A stretch of DNA of 64,000 nucleotides. Origin: Symsagittifera roscoffensis (Eukaryota; Xenacoelomorpha; Acoela; Convolutidae). Position numbers and translations under genes: made by a program. Below, piece after piece: positions 33,231 to 45,643 of this stretch (position 1 is the stretch's first letter; each line of letters starts with the position of its first letter). Where the stretch lies: assembly GCF_963678635.1 (NCBI RefSeq), contig NC_087064.1, positions 11,640,819 to 11,704,818 of the forward strand, written 5' to 3'. A model generated the notes under the pieces. The model had not been told where the DNA came from and made no database searches. It saw only the letters and a list, made by a program, of their open reading frames with translations.

Positions 33231-33830
33231 TCAAGACAGTCTTGGGACAGGCAGTCTTGGGACAGGCAGTCTTGGGACAGGCAGTCTTGGGACAGGCAGT
33301 CTTGGGACAGGCAGTCTTGGGACAGGCAGTCTTGGGACAGGCAGTCTTGAGACAGGCAGTCTTGGGACAGGCAGTCTTGGGACAGGCAGTCTTGGGACAG
33401 GCAGTCTTGGGACAGGCAATCGTGGGACAGGCAGTCTTGGGACAGTCAGTCTTGGGACAGGCAGTCTTGGGACAGGCAGTCTTGGGACAGGCAGTCTTGG
33501 GACAGGCGGTCTTGGGACAGTAGTCTTGGGAGGCAGTCTTGGGACAGGCAGTCTTGGGACAGTAGTCTTGGGACAGGCAGTCTTGGGACAGTAGTCTTGG
33601 GACAGGCAGTCTTGGGACAGGCGGTCTTGGGACAAGCAGTCATGGGACAGGCAATCGTGGGACAGGCAGTCTTGGGACAGTAGTCTTGGGACAGGCAGTC
33701 TTGGGACAGGCAGTCTTGGGACAGGCAGTCTTGGGACAGGCAGTCTTGGGACAGTAGTCTTGGGACAGGCAGTGTTGGGACAGGCAGTCTTGGGACAGGG
33801 AAGTCTTTGGACAGCACCAGAAGGTCGGGG
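33231..33830 (+). repeat. 15-bp minisatellite, about 40 units
   Basis: Unit TTGGGACAGGCAGTC, nearly perfect over 600 bp, with some 12-bp variants lacking part of the unit. Because the unit is a multiple of three it stays open in several frames (LGTGS, or VPRLP on the other strand); these are artefacts. It lies just before gag. Confidence 0.95.
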
Positions 33831-34111
33831 GACAGTGCTCAACGCTCAATTAAAAGCAAAAGGACCGGTCCGGACGATTAAAATTGCGAAAGGTCCATTT
33901 TATTAAGATCACGAATTGGAGATTTATTTTACTTAAGAGAATTAGGAAAATTTTTAGAAATTTTATCCGCAGAATAGAAATTTGTGTAGATAGAAATTGG
34001 TATTGTAGATAAAAAAAATTATAATTAAAAAACATGAGGCGTAGTAGGGTACCAATAGCAGAAAAAAGGGTTCTAGAATCGAAGACAAAACATAACTCGT
34101 GACGAAAACTG

Positions 34112-36437
34112 ATGCCGTCGGACCAACAAGTAACAAGGGAGAACCTTTCAGTGAGCATGGTCAACACAAGCAGCGCAAAGGAGAACAATACGAGAGGAAG
34201 CACTGAAGAGGGACGGACGGAACCTGCTATAGAAATTGATCTTGAGACACCAGATCAGAGTGTTAATGAAGTAGAGAAGAAGACAACGGAGTCGACACCG
34301 ATGCCGAACGCAGAAGAACAGAAGAAAAAGTCGATGGAATTCTCACCAATAGACACTGTGGAGGACACGACGGGCAAAACGCCAGAAACAATAAAGGACG
34401 AGTCTCAAGCGAAAAGAACGTTATTTACAGAAAGGATAGCAATGGTGGTCGGAATGAAATCGAGAGACATAGTGGAAGAAGAACAAAAGGCCGAGAAAGG
34501 CAAAAAATTTGGCACAGTTTCCACGAGAACAACAGAGGCCAACCGAGATGACGATCAGGCCAAACATAGGGCAACAGCCAGTCATGAAGCAGCAGCTGAC
34601 CATGAAACAACAACTTCTCTTGAGCTGGGCGATTTAATGGCGAAGTTAGATCAGATCGACAGAAGACTAAAATGCAGCGAGAAAGATTGAGAAGTAATAA
34701 AGAAAGAATTGAGGTACAACAAGCACAAGTACCTAGACAGCTACTTCAATCTGGCGAACGCGACGGAGGAGAAGCTTCAGCAATTGTCAGACAAGGTAGA
34801 GGCCACTGACAAAGACCGCGAGGAAAATATCAACAAAGACATGCAGATAATTAAGCAACGGTATGACGCTGTGAACAGCCAGTTAGGGAGTCTGGAAACG
34901 AGAATGGACACTATGAGTAGGGACCAGGCTGAGAGTTCATGTGCCATACAGGCCAAACTGGATGCCATCTTGAGAAACTCTACATCAGAAGACAGGCCGG
35001 TAAAGGATCGAACGCAAGGTAACAGGGTTGATTTCGTCGAACCACAACGGAACAAGCGTGAGTCAACACCATTACCGTTACCGCGGGGCGCGGTGAGCAT
35101 TGGTCCAGGGGGGGGGGGGCAAAACAGTTATTAAGAGTGGGACCTCAACTACGACAAATGGTCCGGGAGATTCCACAACAAGCAATAATGCGGGACCTGA
35201 TGCCGTGACGTGGGCTAGCACCTGGCAAATGATGAAGAGAACATTAGAAGCGTTCGCTACGAGAAACACTGATTCGAGTGAGAGAGGAGGTGGCAAATCC
35301 AGGAAGACCTTCAAGAAGCCAAAAGAATTTAAGGATGACTCAGACGGATGCATCGATACTTGGGTAGAAGTCATGAGACTACATTTGGAACAGAACAACT
35401 TGAATGACGAGAGACAAGCCTGTACAGCGATACTCAGCAACTTAGAAGGCACGGCGTTGAAATGCGTACTTGCATAGAAGGAAGAGGAACGCGACACAGC
35501 GGACAAGATCTTCGAGATATTGTTGAATCGATTCGTGTCAGGCATGAAGGGTCACCAAGCGATAATGAGATTTGAAAAGAGAAGGCAAAGGGACGATGAA
35601 TCAATTGATCGGTTCCTGGATGATCTTGAGAGCTTGAGACGAAGGAGCGATCCTGAAGAGTCAACAAACAGAAGGAATTTTAGCATTGCCTCGAAGTTCA
35701 TCGATGGGGTGAAAACAGACGACTTGAGAACAATATTAGCAACGTACTATTCACTGTCGAAAGATAGTGCGCCGACTCCAGAAGAAATGAGACAGAAGTC
35801 AAGAGAGTACAAGCTGATGAAATCCAAGAAATACTCATACTCGGATAACAGGAACGTGCAAGGGTGGAGTCAACCGCAGAGGTCGTCATGGTTTAAGCCT
35901 AGAGATGATATGGATAAACGCAGGTCATGCGCAAGTTGTGGATCAGGGGATAATCATGTGGCGGACTGCACGACGTATAAACAAGGCATGAAGAGTCTGG
36001 GGTATGCTCCGGATGAGGAAGATATGAGCCAGATGGAAGAACACGAGTTCTACAGCGGCCTAATCATCAAGATAGGTGCGAGGTGCTTCTTCTGCAATCA
36101 AGAGGGCCACTTTAGGATGAACTGTCCATTATTTTGGGAAGCAGTAAAAAATCAAAGTCATTCGAAACACAAGTTAGCGTTAGCGGCGGTGCAGAACACA
36201 AGGAACAGACAAGCCGAGTTTGAAACAAGAAACTCAGAGGCACCGAATGCGGAACTACCGACGAAGACGGTGAAAGCTGTAACGCTGGTCAATAGCGCCA
36301 TGGAGAACATGACCAGGAAGTCCCCAGAGATAAATTTTGAGAGAGCAGCTGCGGAGGCTATTAACAAGGTGCAACAGGACCTAGCGACGAAGGAGATAGA
36401 GCAACGATTGAAACAAGAGATCGAAAAGCAGAATTAA
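34112..36437 (+). pseudogene. Copy A Gag, first tandem copy (A1)
   Basis: Begins at an ATG at 34112. The N-terminus is acidic and T-rich, and a coiled-coil region follows the stop TGA at 34688 (ATEEKLQQLSDKVEATDKDR). The capsid-like domain runs from about 35290 (SRKTFKKPKEFKDDSDGC; LDDLESLRRRSDPEEST). Two nucleocapsid zinc knuckles are present, CASCGSGDNHVADC near 35930 and CFFCNQEGHFRMNC near 36080, both C-x2-C-x4-H-x4-C. Breaks are the TGA at 34688, a 12-G run at 35108 that changes frame, and a private TAG at about 35476. The product would form the particle and package RNA. Confidence 0.9.
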
Positions 36438-38003
36438 ACAAGCCATTAAGTTGGTCAGTGCCAGTGCCAGAAGCCGTAGTGGGGGCGACAAAGAGTGGAA
36501 ATTGCAACACTCTGAAAATGGTGACGGGAAAGCCATTCAGCATAACAAAGATCGGAGCCAGGATAATGTCGATAATCACTGTGGGCGGCCACGAAGTAAC
36601 GAGGAACTTGAGTGAACCCAGCGACCAGACAATAATGCACATTGATGTGTACGCAGATTACTTGAGTGCAATAAGTCCACAGACGACTTCTAGAGCCTTG
36701 AGGGCGTTACTCACAAGAGATGGCAGCAAGTCAGTCCGTGTGGAGAACAGAAACACAGAAGCTTATGGTCCGCATGAGGTGATGTTAAATATAGATGGGA
36801 TAAACATCTACACAAAAACCTTGATAACATGTGATGAGGACCTAGCCGGACAGATCTACGTGGGCAAGGAAGAATTAAAAGTATGATCGATTGGACACTG
36901 CGCAATGTTAGAAGAGGATACTATGCACACGTGCTCAACATTAGTGGCAAGAAGACTCAGTTACGAGGGTTACTTGATACGGGAGCAGTCTTGAGTGTTA
37001 TATCAATCGAGACTTGGGAACGAATGGATTTCGACAAATATGACTTGATAAATTCAAGAATACGGCTGTCAGCTGCAAATAAAGGGGTGCTGCGTGTACT
37101 AGGCAGGACACCAATAATAGCCCTCAACCTGGGCGAACGCAACCTGTGGATGAGCTTTCTTGTGGTGGAGAACCTAGACGAGTCTGACCAGTTCATTTTA
37201 GGCAGAGACTTCATCAGAAATTTCGACGTAACGATTGATCTAAACAATGCCATGTTCAGGAATCGAAACCCGGAAAGGAAGTACGTAATTAAACCGGTAA
37301 ATCTGATAATGGCAAATGAGAATAAAGCGCCGGTCTTCTTGAGTAGGAGGGTACGGCTGAAAGCGAACGAAGCGGCAATTTTAGGCCTACGGATGAAAAA
37401 TTATAATGAATTAAGTGACAACAAGCAAGTATGCATAGTCCCAAATCCAAACAGTCAAAGTGCTGCTGTTTTAGGAAGATCCTTCTCGATAACCAAGAGA
37501 GGCCTCTGCGTCAGTGTCTTGTTGAATACTCTTGACATACCAATAACAATCCAGAGGGGGAGGAAGCTGGGATATGCTTTACCTGTGAAAACTCGATATG
37601 AAATGACTGAAAATGTAAAAGAAAATGAAGTACTTGAATGTCCCAATAATAGGGACAAGATTTGTATCTTGAGACGATTAAAGAAAATAAAAGATTCATC
37701 AGGTCTTGTAAAGTCACTTAAGTCAGATACAGATGATGAACTCTCGAGCTGTTCAAACTTCCCAGAAAGACCAACACTAGAGGAAATGGAAATGGATAAA
37801 CCAGTTTTACCTGAGATAGAACACTTAAGGGGTAAGATAACGGATGAACAGCTCGAAGCCATCAAGAACGTACTAGAGCGGAACGCGGACGTTTTTTCGA
37901 TACATAAGGCACACATTGGATGCTGTAATTTCGTTGACCATGAAATAGAGCTTGAAGAGTCTGCGGTGCGGCACAGGGAGGGGGCGAGGCGCATGACCCC
38001 ACA
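34131..38003 (+). repeat. 3.87-kb tandem duplication, unit 1
   Basis: Repeated as 38004 to about 41971 with an offset of 3873 bp at the start. The junction shares only TAA with the pol side (ACATAA) and gag side (AAGTAA), so microhomology joined them. About 24 differences by eye in the 2.3 kb of gag give about 1 percent divergence. Confidence 0.92.
36438..38003 (+). pseudogene. Copy A Gag-Pol junction, protease and RT start (A1)
   Basis: A 142-codon open segment (36458-36886, SIITVGGHEVTRNLSEPSD) links Gag to the protease frame (36883-38079). The retropepsin site is LLDTGAVLSVI, and the flap-downstream motif is FILGRDFIRNF. A deletion removes part of the linker just before the protease. Reading stops at the tandem junction at about 38003, where the sequence jumps from the beginning of RT back to gag, so this copy has no polymerase. 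Confidence 0.88.
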
Positions 38004-40762
38004 TAACAAGGGAGAACCTTTCAGTGAGCATGGTCAACACAAGCAGCGCAAAGGAGAACAATACGAGAGGAAGCACTGAAGAGGGACGGACGGAACCTGC
38101 TATAGAAATTGATCTTGAGACACCAGATCAGAGTGTTGATGAAGTAGAGAAGAAGACAACGGAGTCGACACCGATGCCGAACGCAGAAGAACAGAAGAAA
38201 AAGTCGATGGAATTCTCACCAATAGACACTGTGGAGGACACGACGGGCAAAACGCCAGAAACAATAAAGGACGAGTCTCAAGCGAAAAGAACGTTATTTA
38301 CAGAAAGGATAGCAATGGTGGTCGGAATGAAATCGAGAGACATAGTGGAAGAAGAACAAAAGGCCGAGAAAGGCAAAACGTTTGGCACAGTTTCCACGAG
38401 AACAACAGAGGCCAACCGAGATGACGATCAGGCCAAACATAGGGCAACAGCCAGTCATGAAGCAGCAGCTGACCATGAAACAACAACTTCTCTTGAGCTG
38501 GGCGATTTAATGGCGAAGTTAGATCAGATCGACAGAAGACTAAAATGCAGCGAGAAAGATTGAGAAGTAATAAAGAAAGAATTGAGGTACAACAAGCACA
38601 AGTACCTAGACAGCTACTTCAATCTGGCGAACGCGACGGAGGAGAAGCTTCAGCAATTGTCAGACAAGGTAGAGGCCACTGACAAAGACCGCGAGGAAAA
38701 TATCAACAAAGACATGCAGATAATTAAGCAACGGTATGACGCTGTGAACAGCCAGTTAGGGAGTCTGGAAACGAGAATGGACACAATGAGTAGGGACCAG
38801 GCTGAGAGTTCATGTGCCATACAGGCCAAACTGGATGCCATCTTGAGAAACTCTACATCAGAAGACAGGCCGGTAAAGGATCGAACGCAAGGTAACAGGG
38901 TTGATTTCGTCGAACCACAACGGAACAAGCGTGAGTCAACACCATTACCGTTACCGCGGGGCGCGGTGAGCATTGGTCCAGGGGGGGGGCAAAACAGTTA
39001 TTAAGAGTGGGACCTCAACTACGACAAATGGTCCGGGAGATTCCACAACAAGCAATAATGCGTGACGTGGGCTAGCACCTGGCAAATGATGAAGAGAACA
39101 TTAGAAGCGTTCGCTACGAGAAGCACTGATTCGAGTGAGAGAGGAGGTGGCAAATCCAGGAAGACCTTCAAGAAGCCAAAAGAATTTAAGGATGACTCAG
39201 ACGGATGCATCGATACTTGGGTAGAAGTCATGAGACTACATTTGGAACAGGACAACTTGAATGACGAGAGACAAGCCTGTACAGCGATACTCAGCAACTT
39301 AGAAGGCACGGCGTTGAAATGCGTACTTGCAAAGAAGGAAGAGGAATGCGACACAGCGGACAAGATCTTCGAGATATTGTTGAATCGATTCGGGTCAGGC
39401 ATGAAGGGTCACCAAGCGATAATGAGATTTGAAAAGAGAAGGCAAAGGGACGATGAATCAATTGATCGGTTCCTGGATGATCTTGAGAGCTTGAGACGAA
39501 GGAGCGATCCTGAAGAGTCAACAAACAGAAGGAATTTTAGCATCGCCTCGAAGTTCATCGATGGGGTGAAAACAGACGACTTGAGAACAATATTAGCAAC
39601 GTACTATACACTGTCAAAAGATAGTGCGCCGACTCCAGAAGAAATGAGACAGAAGTCAAGAGAGTACAAGCTGATGAAACCCAAGAAATACTCATACTCG
39701 GATAACAGGAACGTGCAAGGGTGGAGTCAACCGCAGAGGTCGTCATGGTTTAAGCCTAGAGATGATATGGACAAACGCAGGTCATGCGCAAGTTGTGGAT
39801 CAGCGGATCATCATGTGGCGGACTGCACGACGTATAAACAAGGCATGAAGAGTCTGGGGTATGCTCCGGATGAGGAAGATATGAGCCAGATGGAAGAACA
39901 CGAGTTCTACAGCGGCCTAATTATCAAGATAGGTGCGAGGTGCTTCTTGTGCAATCAAGAGGGCCACTTTAGGATGAACTGTCCATTATTTTGGGAAGCA
40001 GTAAAAAATCAAAGTCATCCGAAACACAAGTTAGCGTTAGCGACGGTGCAGAACACAAGGAACAGACAAGCCGAGTTTGAAACAAGAAACTCAGAGGCAC
40101 CGAATGCGGAACTACCGACGAAGACGGTGAAAGCTGTAACGCAGGTCAATAGCGCCATGGAGACCATGACCAGGAAGTCCCCAGAGATAAATTTTGAGAG
40201 AGCAGCTGCGGAGGCTATTAACAAGGTGCAACAGGACCTAGCGACGAAGGAGATAGAGCAACGATTGAAACAAGAGATCGAAAAGCAGAAGTTAAACAAG
40301 CCATTAAGTTGGTCAGTGCCAGTGCCAGAAGCCGTAGTGGGGGCGACAAAGAGTGGAAATTGCAACACTCTGAAAATGGTGACGGCAAAGCCGTTCGGCA
40401 TAACAAAGATCGGAGCCAGGATAATGTCGATAATCACTGTGGGCGGCCACGAAGTAACGAGGAACTTGAGTGAACCCAGCGACCAGACAATAATGCACAT
40501 TGATGTGTACGCAGATTACTTGAGTGCAATAAGTCCACAGACGACTTCTAGAGCCTTGAGGGTGTTACTCACAAGAGATGGCAGCAAGTCAGTCCGTGTG
40601 GAGAACAGAAACACAGAAGCTTATGGTCCGCATAGACGATATAGATGGGATAAACATCTACACGAAAGCCTTGATAACATTGGGCAAGGAAGAATTAAAA
40701 GTATGATCGATTGGACACTGCGCAATTTTAGAAGAGGATACTATGCACATCGCGAAATATAG
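38004..40762 (+). pseudogene. Copy A Gag, second tandem copy (A2)
   Basis: Same protein as A1. It shares the TGA (38561-38563) and the G run (9 instead of 12 G), but has AAG where A1 has its private stop. The segment 39062-40762 is open for 566 codons and includes capsid, both knuckles (CASCGSADHHVADC, CFLCNQEGHFRMNC) and the linker. The linker region contains a deletion and a local duplication of about 110 bp (about 40640-40754 and 40755-40869), which breaks the Gag-Pol frame. Confidence 0.9.
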
Positions 40763-40788
40763 ATGGGATATACATCTACACGAAAGCC

Positions 40789-42490
40789 TTGATAACATTG
40801 GGCAAGGAAGAATTAAAAGTAAGATCGATTGGACTCTGCGCAATGTTTGAAGAGGATAATATGCACATCGGGACGGAGGCAGACGTATCAGCACACGTGC
40901 TCAACATAAGTGGCAAGAAGACTCAGTTACGAGGGTTACTTGATACGGGAGCAGTCTTGAGTGTTATACCAATCCAGACTTGGGAGCGAATGGATTTCGA
41001 CAAATATGACTTGATAAATTCAAGAATACGGCTGTCAGCTGCAAATAAAGGGGTGCTGCGTGTACTAGGCAGGACACCAATAATAGCCCTCAACCTGGGC
41101 GAACGCAACCTGTGGATGAGCTTTCTTGTGGTGGAGAACCTAGACGAGTCTGACCAGTTCATTTTAGGCAGAGACTTCATCAGAAATTTCGACGTAACGA
41201 TTGATCTAAACAATGCCATGTTCAGGATTGGAAACCCGGAAAGGAAGTACGTAATTAAACCGGTAAATCTGATAATGGCAAATGATAATAAAGCGCCGGT
41301 ATTCTTGAGTAGGAGGGTAAGGCTGAAAGCGAACGAAGAGGCAATTGTAGGCCTACGGATGAAAAATTATAATGAATTAAGTGACAACAAGCAAGTATGC
41401 ATAGTCCCAAATCCAAACAGTCAAAGTGCTGCTGTTTTAGGAAGATCCTTCTCGATAACCAAGAGAGGCCTCTGCGTCAGTGTCTTGTTGAATACTCTTG
41501 ACATACCAATAACAATCCAGAGGGGGAGGAAGCTGAGATATGCTTTACCTGTGAAAACTCGATATGAAATGACTGAAAATGTAAAAGAAAATGAAGTACT
41601 TGAATGTCCCAATAATAGGGACAAGATTTGTATCTTGAGACGATTAAAGAAAACAAAAGATTCATCAGGTCTTGTAAAGTCACTTAAGTCAGATACAGAT
41701 GATGCACTCTCGAGCTGTTCAAACTTCCCAGAAATACCAACACTAGAGGAAATGGAAATGGATAAACCAGTTTTACCTGAGATAGAACACTTAAGGGGTA
41801 AGGTAACGGATGAACAGCTCGAAGCCATCAAGGACGTACTAGAGCGGAACGCGGACGTTTTTTCGAGACATAAGGCAGACATTGGATGCTGTAATTTCGT
41901 TGACCATGAAATAGAGCTTGAAGAGTCTGCGGTGCCGCACAGGGAGGGGGCGAGGCGCATGACCCCACATAAATCGGATGCATGTAGGAAAGAAATAGAG
42001 ACATTACTAGAGTATGATATGATAGAACCATCCAAATCACCGTGGGCCTGTGGAGTAGTGATGGCCAAAAAGAATGGCGACCAATTGAGGTTTTGTTGCG
42101 ATTTTCGGTATATGAACTCCGTCACGGTGAAGGATGCCTACCCCATACCTAGAATTGATGAGAGTCTCTCGAAGTTAGGTGATGAAAATTTTTTTACGAC
42201 TCTTGATTTAGGTTCGGAATTTTGGCAAGTCCCACTGAGGAAGCAGGACAGGGACAAAACAGGGTCCGCCTGCGAGCTAGGGCTGTTTCAATGGAAACGG
42301 ATGCCCTTTGGTCTATGCAATGCCAAGGCCACATTTCAACGATTGATGGCACACGCATTGATAGGTGTGACAAAGAAATACGGCAATTTGGTAATGTGCT
42401 ACGTGGACGACGTGGTGATAGCAACGCCTACAATGGAAGACCACATCGAGCGACTAGACGAGGTGTTTGCATGCATGAAAAGGTCAGGAC
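40789..42490 (+). pseudogene. Copy A protease and reverse transcriptase
   Basis: Open from about 40789. Protease: LLDTGAVLSVIPIQTW and FILGRDFIRNFDV. A long region of about 230 residues separates it from RT. RT motifs in order: EPSKSPWACGVVMAKKNG, LRFCCDFRYMNSVT, FTTLDLGSEFWQVPL (motif A aspartate), RMPFGLCNAKATFQRLM and MCYVDDVVIATP (catalytic YVDD near 42401). All catalytic residues are present. The reading frame changes near 42490, after CMKRSGL, consistent with a one-base loss, so the RT connection and RNase H lie in another frame. The domain order is typical of Ty3/gypsy. Confidence 0.92.
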
Positions 42491-43613
42491 TAAGTGCAAA
42501 CCGTCAAAGTGCGAGATACTCAAGGACTCAACCAAATACTTGGGGAGGATGGTGGACAGGCATGGCATCAGACCAGACCCATATGCAGTGGAAGCGGTAC
42601 TGACTTGGAAATCGCCAATGACGGAACATGAATTGATGAGATTCCTGGGTTTCGCGAACTATTACAGGGAGTTCATCAAGGGCTACGCGGACAAAGTATA
42701 CCCGATGCAACAACTAATGAGGCACAAAGGCAAGAAGTTCACGTGGAACAACGCGGCGGCAGAGTCATTCCAGAGATTAAAGAATGAGTTGTGCGAGACA
42801 CCGGTGCTAGGGATGCCAACGGGAAAAGGGATGTACGAGCTGGACACGGATGCGTCGGTAGTAGCGATTTCTGGCATTCTCCATCAAGAACAAGAATGGA
42901 ACGGGAAGACAGTCTTGAGACCGATAGCGTACGGGAGTAAAGTCTTGAGTGATACGGAGATGATGTACGGGGCGCCGAAAGCAGAGATGTTCGCGGTGAT
43001 TACCTTTGTCGAGAAATACAGAGCATACCTAGGAAGTGAGCCATTCAAGCTGCGAGTCGACAACAGGGCACTCAGCTGGCTGAAGATGTACTCAATGGAC
43101 CAGAGCTACATTGGGAGGTGGATAGATCGCCTCGACGGATACGACATGATAATTGAGCATAGAACAAGAGGCAAACATCAAAATGCCTATGATAAGGAAA
43201 CGTATGATAGTCTTCCACTCACGAGATGGCTCGACAAGTCAGGCAAACCGATAGAAGATCACCCCGAATTACCAAAGGAGCCTCCAGTGAGAACAATTTT
43301 GAAGAAGACCCGGGGGATACCGATAGAGATAATGCTCAAGTCAAAAATCGTGAGGGAGACGCTCAAGGCAAAAGGCTATGAACTCAACCAGGTAAAAACG
43401 GGAGATGCACAGATAGATGAAGACTTAATGAGATTACTCGAGAAATTGGCAGACGATAAACCCGTGATTAGAGGAAAGGGTAAGGAGGAACCAGAAGTCA
43501 CGATATTGAGAAGGAATGAAAATGGTGGTGGCGAGGACTACTTAAAAGAAAAATCGGACAGGAAAGAAGTCGTGCAGTCATTGGTTGATAAAATCCCTGA
43601 TGACATACTTTAG
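42484..43613 (+). pseudogene. Copy A RT thumb/connection and RNase H
   Basis: Starts in a shifted frame with CKPSKCEILKDSTKYLGR, then FLGFANYYREFIKGYADK. RNase H follows: YELDTDASVVAISGIL, PIAYGSKVLSDTEMMYGAPKAEMFAVI, FKLRVDNRALSWL, with all the usual acidic residues. After HRTRGKHQNA the expected end of the RNase H region (a conserved NADxLSR-like motif) is missing and the sequence jumps to YDKETYDSLPLTRW, suggesting an in-frame deletion. It ends at TAG 43611-43613. Confidence 0.88.
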
Positions 43614-44131
43614 CGGACTCGGGTTAGGAAGAAGAAAGTGGCATTTAAGGAGGAGGCTCAATACCTTGGACTAGAGCAAGAGTCCGGGGAGTGGCCCACA
43701 GTGGAAGAAGATGCTGAAGAAGAAAAATTGTCCGGGGAGTGCGAAGAGTGGGATGAAGATTCGGAGAAGAGCAGCGATGACCAAGATAGTCTATGCATGA
43801 TACTGGCGGAAGAGAAGATGATACACCGCGTTAGGGAGCTATAGACGGATCCTTCCTCAGGAACGTTCAACTTGGATCAGCAGGAAGTGCGAGGAGGTGA
43901 AGATTTTGAGAAAATTGCAGTGTCGAGGAAACCGTTTAGGGAGCTATCGTGCAACTCAATTTTCAGAACAAATCTGGTGCCAGAAGATGACATGAAGATC
44001 GTGAAGAGGATAGTATGCGTAAAGCTGAAGGATGACATCCACAACCCTGGAGAAATGAATGGTCAGATAATGGCACTAAAAGATTAAGATATAGGCTGTC
44101 GGATCTAATACGGGCCCAAAAGAATGACAAG
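43614..44131 (+). pseudogene. Copy A RNase H-integrase linker
   Basis: The same frame as RNase H continues through two more stops (TAG 43842, TAA 44085). It encodes an acidic stretch (EWDEDSEKSSDDQDSL) and a segment VKRIVCVKLKDDIHNPG. A one-base change of frame near 44095 leads into the integrase. No catalytic motif. Confidence 0.7.
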
Positions 44132-45643
44132 ATGACAAGTAACCTCTCCACATGGATCCGGACAGGGTCCAAAGAGAATGGGGACCTAGAAGAAGACAGC
44201 TACAAGATCTTAAGCCGGTTCTACAAAGACAGAAAGGATTTACTCTATCACACAGCTGATGGGGTGGTGGCATGCAAGAGAAAAGATGAGGAGAAGATAT
44301 TACACAAGCATAACCTCATCATACTGCCACAGTTGTATCAGACGGAAGTGTTGTTCAGATCGCATGACCAAATGGGGCATCAGGGGACAGACAAGGTGCA
44401 ACAAAGAATTCTTCATAGGTTTGACTGGCCAGGATTAAGGAAAGCCTGTGAGAGATGGGTGAATGCATGCCTAGCATGCCTGCAAGTGAAAGACCCAAGG
44501 AAAATGAAGTTCCCACTCAAGTCCGTTGAAAGCTCGGAATTTAATGAAGTTGTGCAGATAGACCATCAAAAGATCTGCATGACAGAAGCGGGATATAACC
44601 AGATACTGGTCATAATAGATCATTTCACGAAATTGGCAGAAGCGGTGCCGTGTCAGACAGCCTCGGCAGAAGAGACGTGTGACCACCTGATAACACATTG
44701 GATATCACGGTATGGTTGTCCCATGACATTTCAGTCGGACAACGGCAAAGCCTTCGTGGGGGATCTGACAAAAGAATTGATGAAGAGGTCACACATTGCT
44801 CAAGCGCACTCCACGACCTATCATCCCCAAACCAACGGGTTGGTGGAGAGACAGAATAGAACATTGGTAAACATGCTGAGGGTATACTGCTCAAGATACA
44901 TGACAGACTGGGCCAAATATCTGCCGCAAGTGGTGGGGGCATACAACAGTACGCAACACTCAACAACAGGAATCAGTCCCTTCATGATGTTGACGGGCAG
45001 GGAAAGAGCGATGCCTCTAACATTCTTTTACCCAGAAAACGAAGGGAAAAAGACATCGCCTCAAGCTTATGTGAAAGAAGCGGTTAAGAGACAACAGGAA
45101 CTAAACGAGCTCTGCAGGAGGAACACAGCGCGAGCGCAAATGAGACAGCGGAAGAAATACGATGAGAAAATACTGCAAGCGAAACCATATGCAGTGGGCC
45201 AATACGTCTGGGTCTTCCAGAATGTTATACCTCTCAAAGGTACAAAGAAACTACTCAAGAAATGGAGAGGTCCGTTAATGATAACAGAAGTGCACCAGCA
45301 AGGACGGTTTTACCGCTTGAGTACGGGGCGTGCAGCGCATTATGAAATCTTGAACCCACATGTCCCATCACCAGAAGACTGGTGCGTACCGCAGACTATG
45401 GAGGGACTCGAGTACCTATTGGTGGAACCAGCTTGCGAGGTGAACGAGAAAGGCACCAGAGAGAAAAATGATGGCAACGAGGACTTGAGTTTGGATGATA
45501 ATGAAAAGATAGAAGCGGACTTAGAGGCGGAATCCTTTGTGGAAGAAGACTGGAACGACCCGGAGCAGGACGAGGTGCCAAAGGGGACGGAACCAGACTT
45601 GCCGATAACGGCAGGAACCAGGAGTGAACGGACAGGCATGTAA
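44132..45643 (+). pseudogene. Copy A integrase (core intact)
   Basis: Zinc-binding region HDQMGHQGTDKVQQRIL...CLACLQVK (HHCC). The core has all three catalytic acids: VQIDHQKICM, FQSDNGKAF and HPQTNGLVERQNRTL. The C-terminal module has WRGPLMITEVHQQGRFYRL, a GPY/F-like fold used for DNA binding. The remaining 100 residues are acidic. This open stretch ends at TAA 45641-45643, created within a 16-bp tandem duplication (45627-45642 and 45643-45656). That duplication shifts the frame exactly onto the macro-domain frame below, so the two were probably one polyprotein. The integrase domain itself shows no defect. Confidence 0.93.

Noticed and set aside
33231-33849. Long open frames of LGTGS or VPRLP repeats on both strands
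   Set aside because: Produced by a 15-bp minisatellite whose unit is a multiple of three; no start context or homology.
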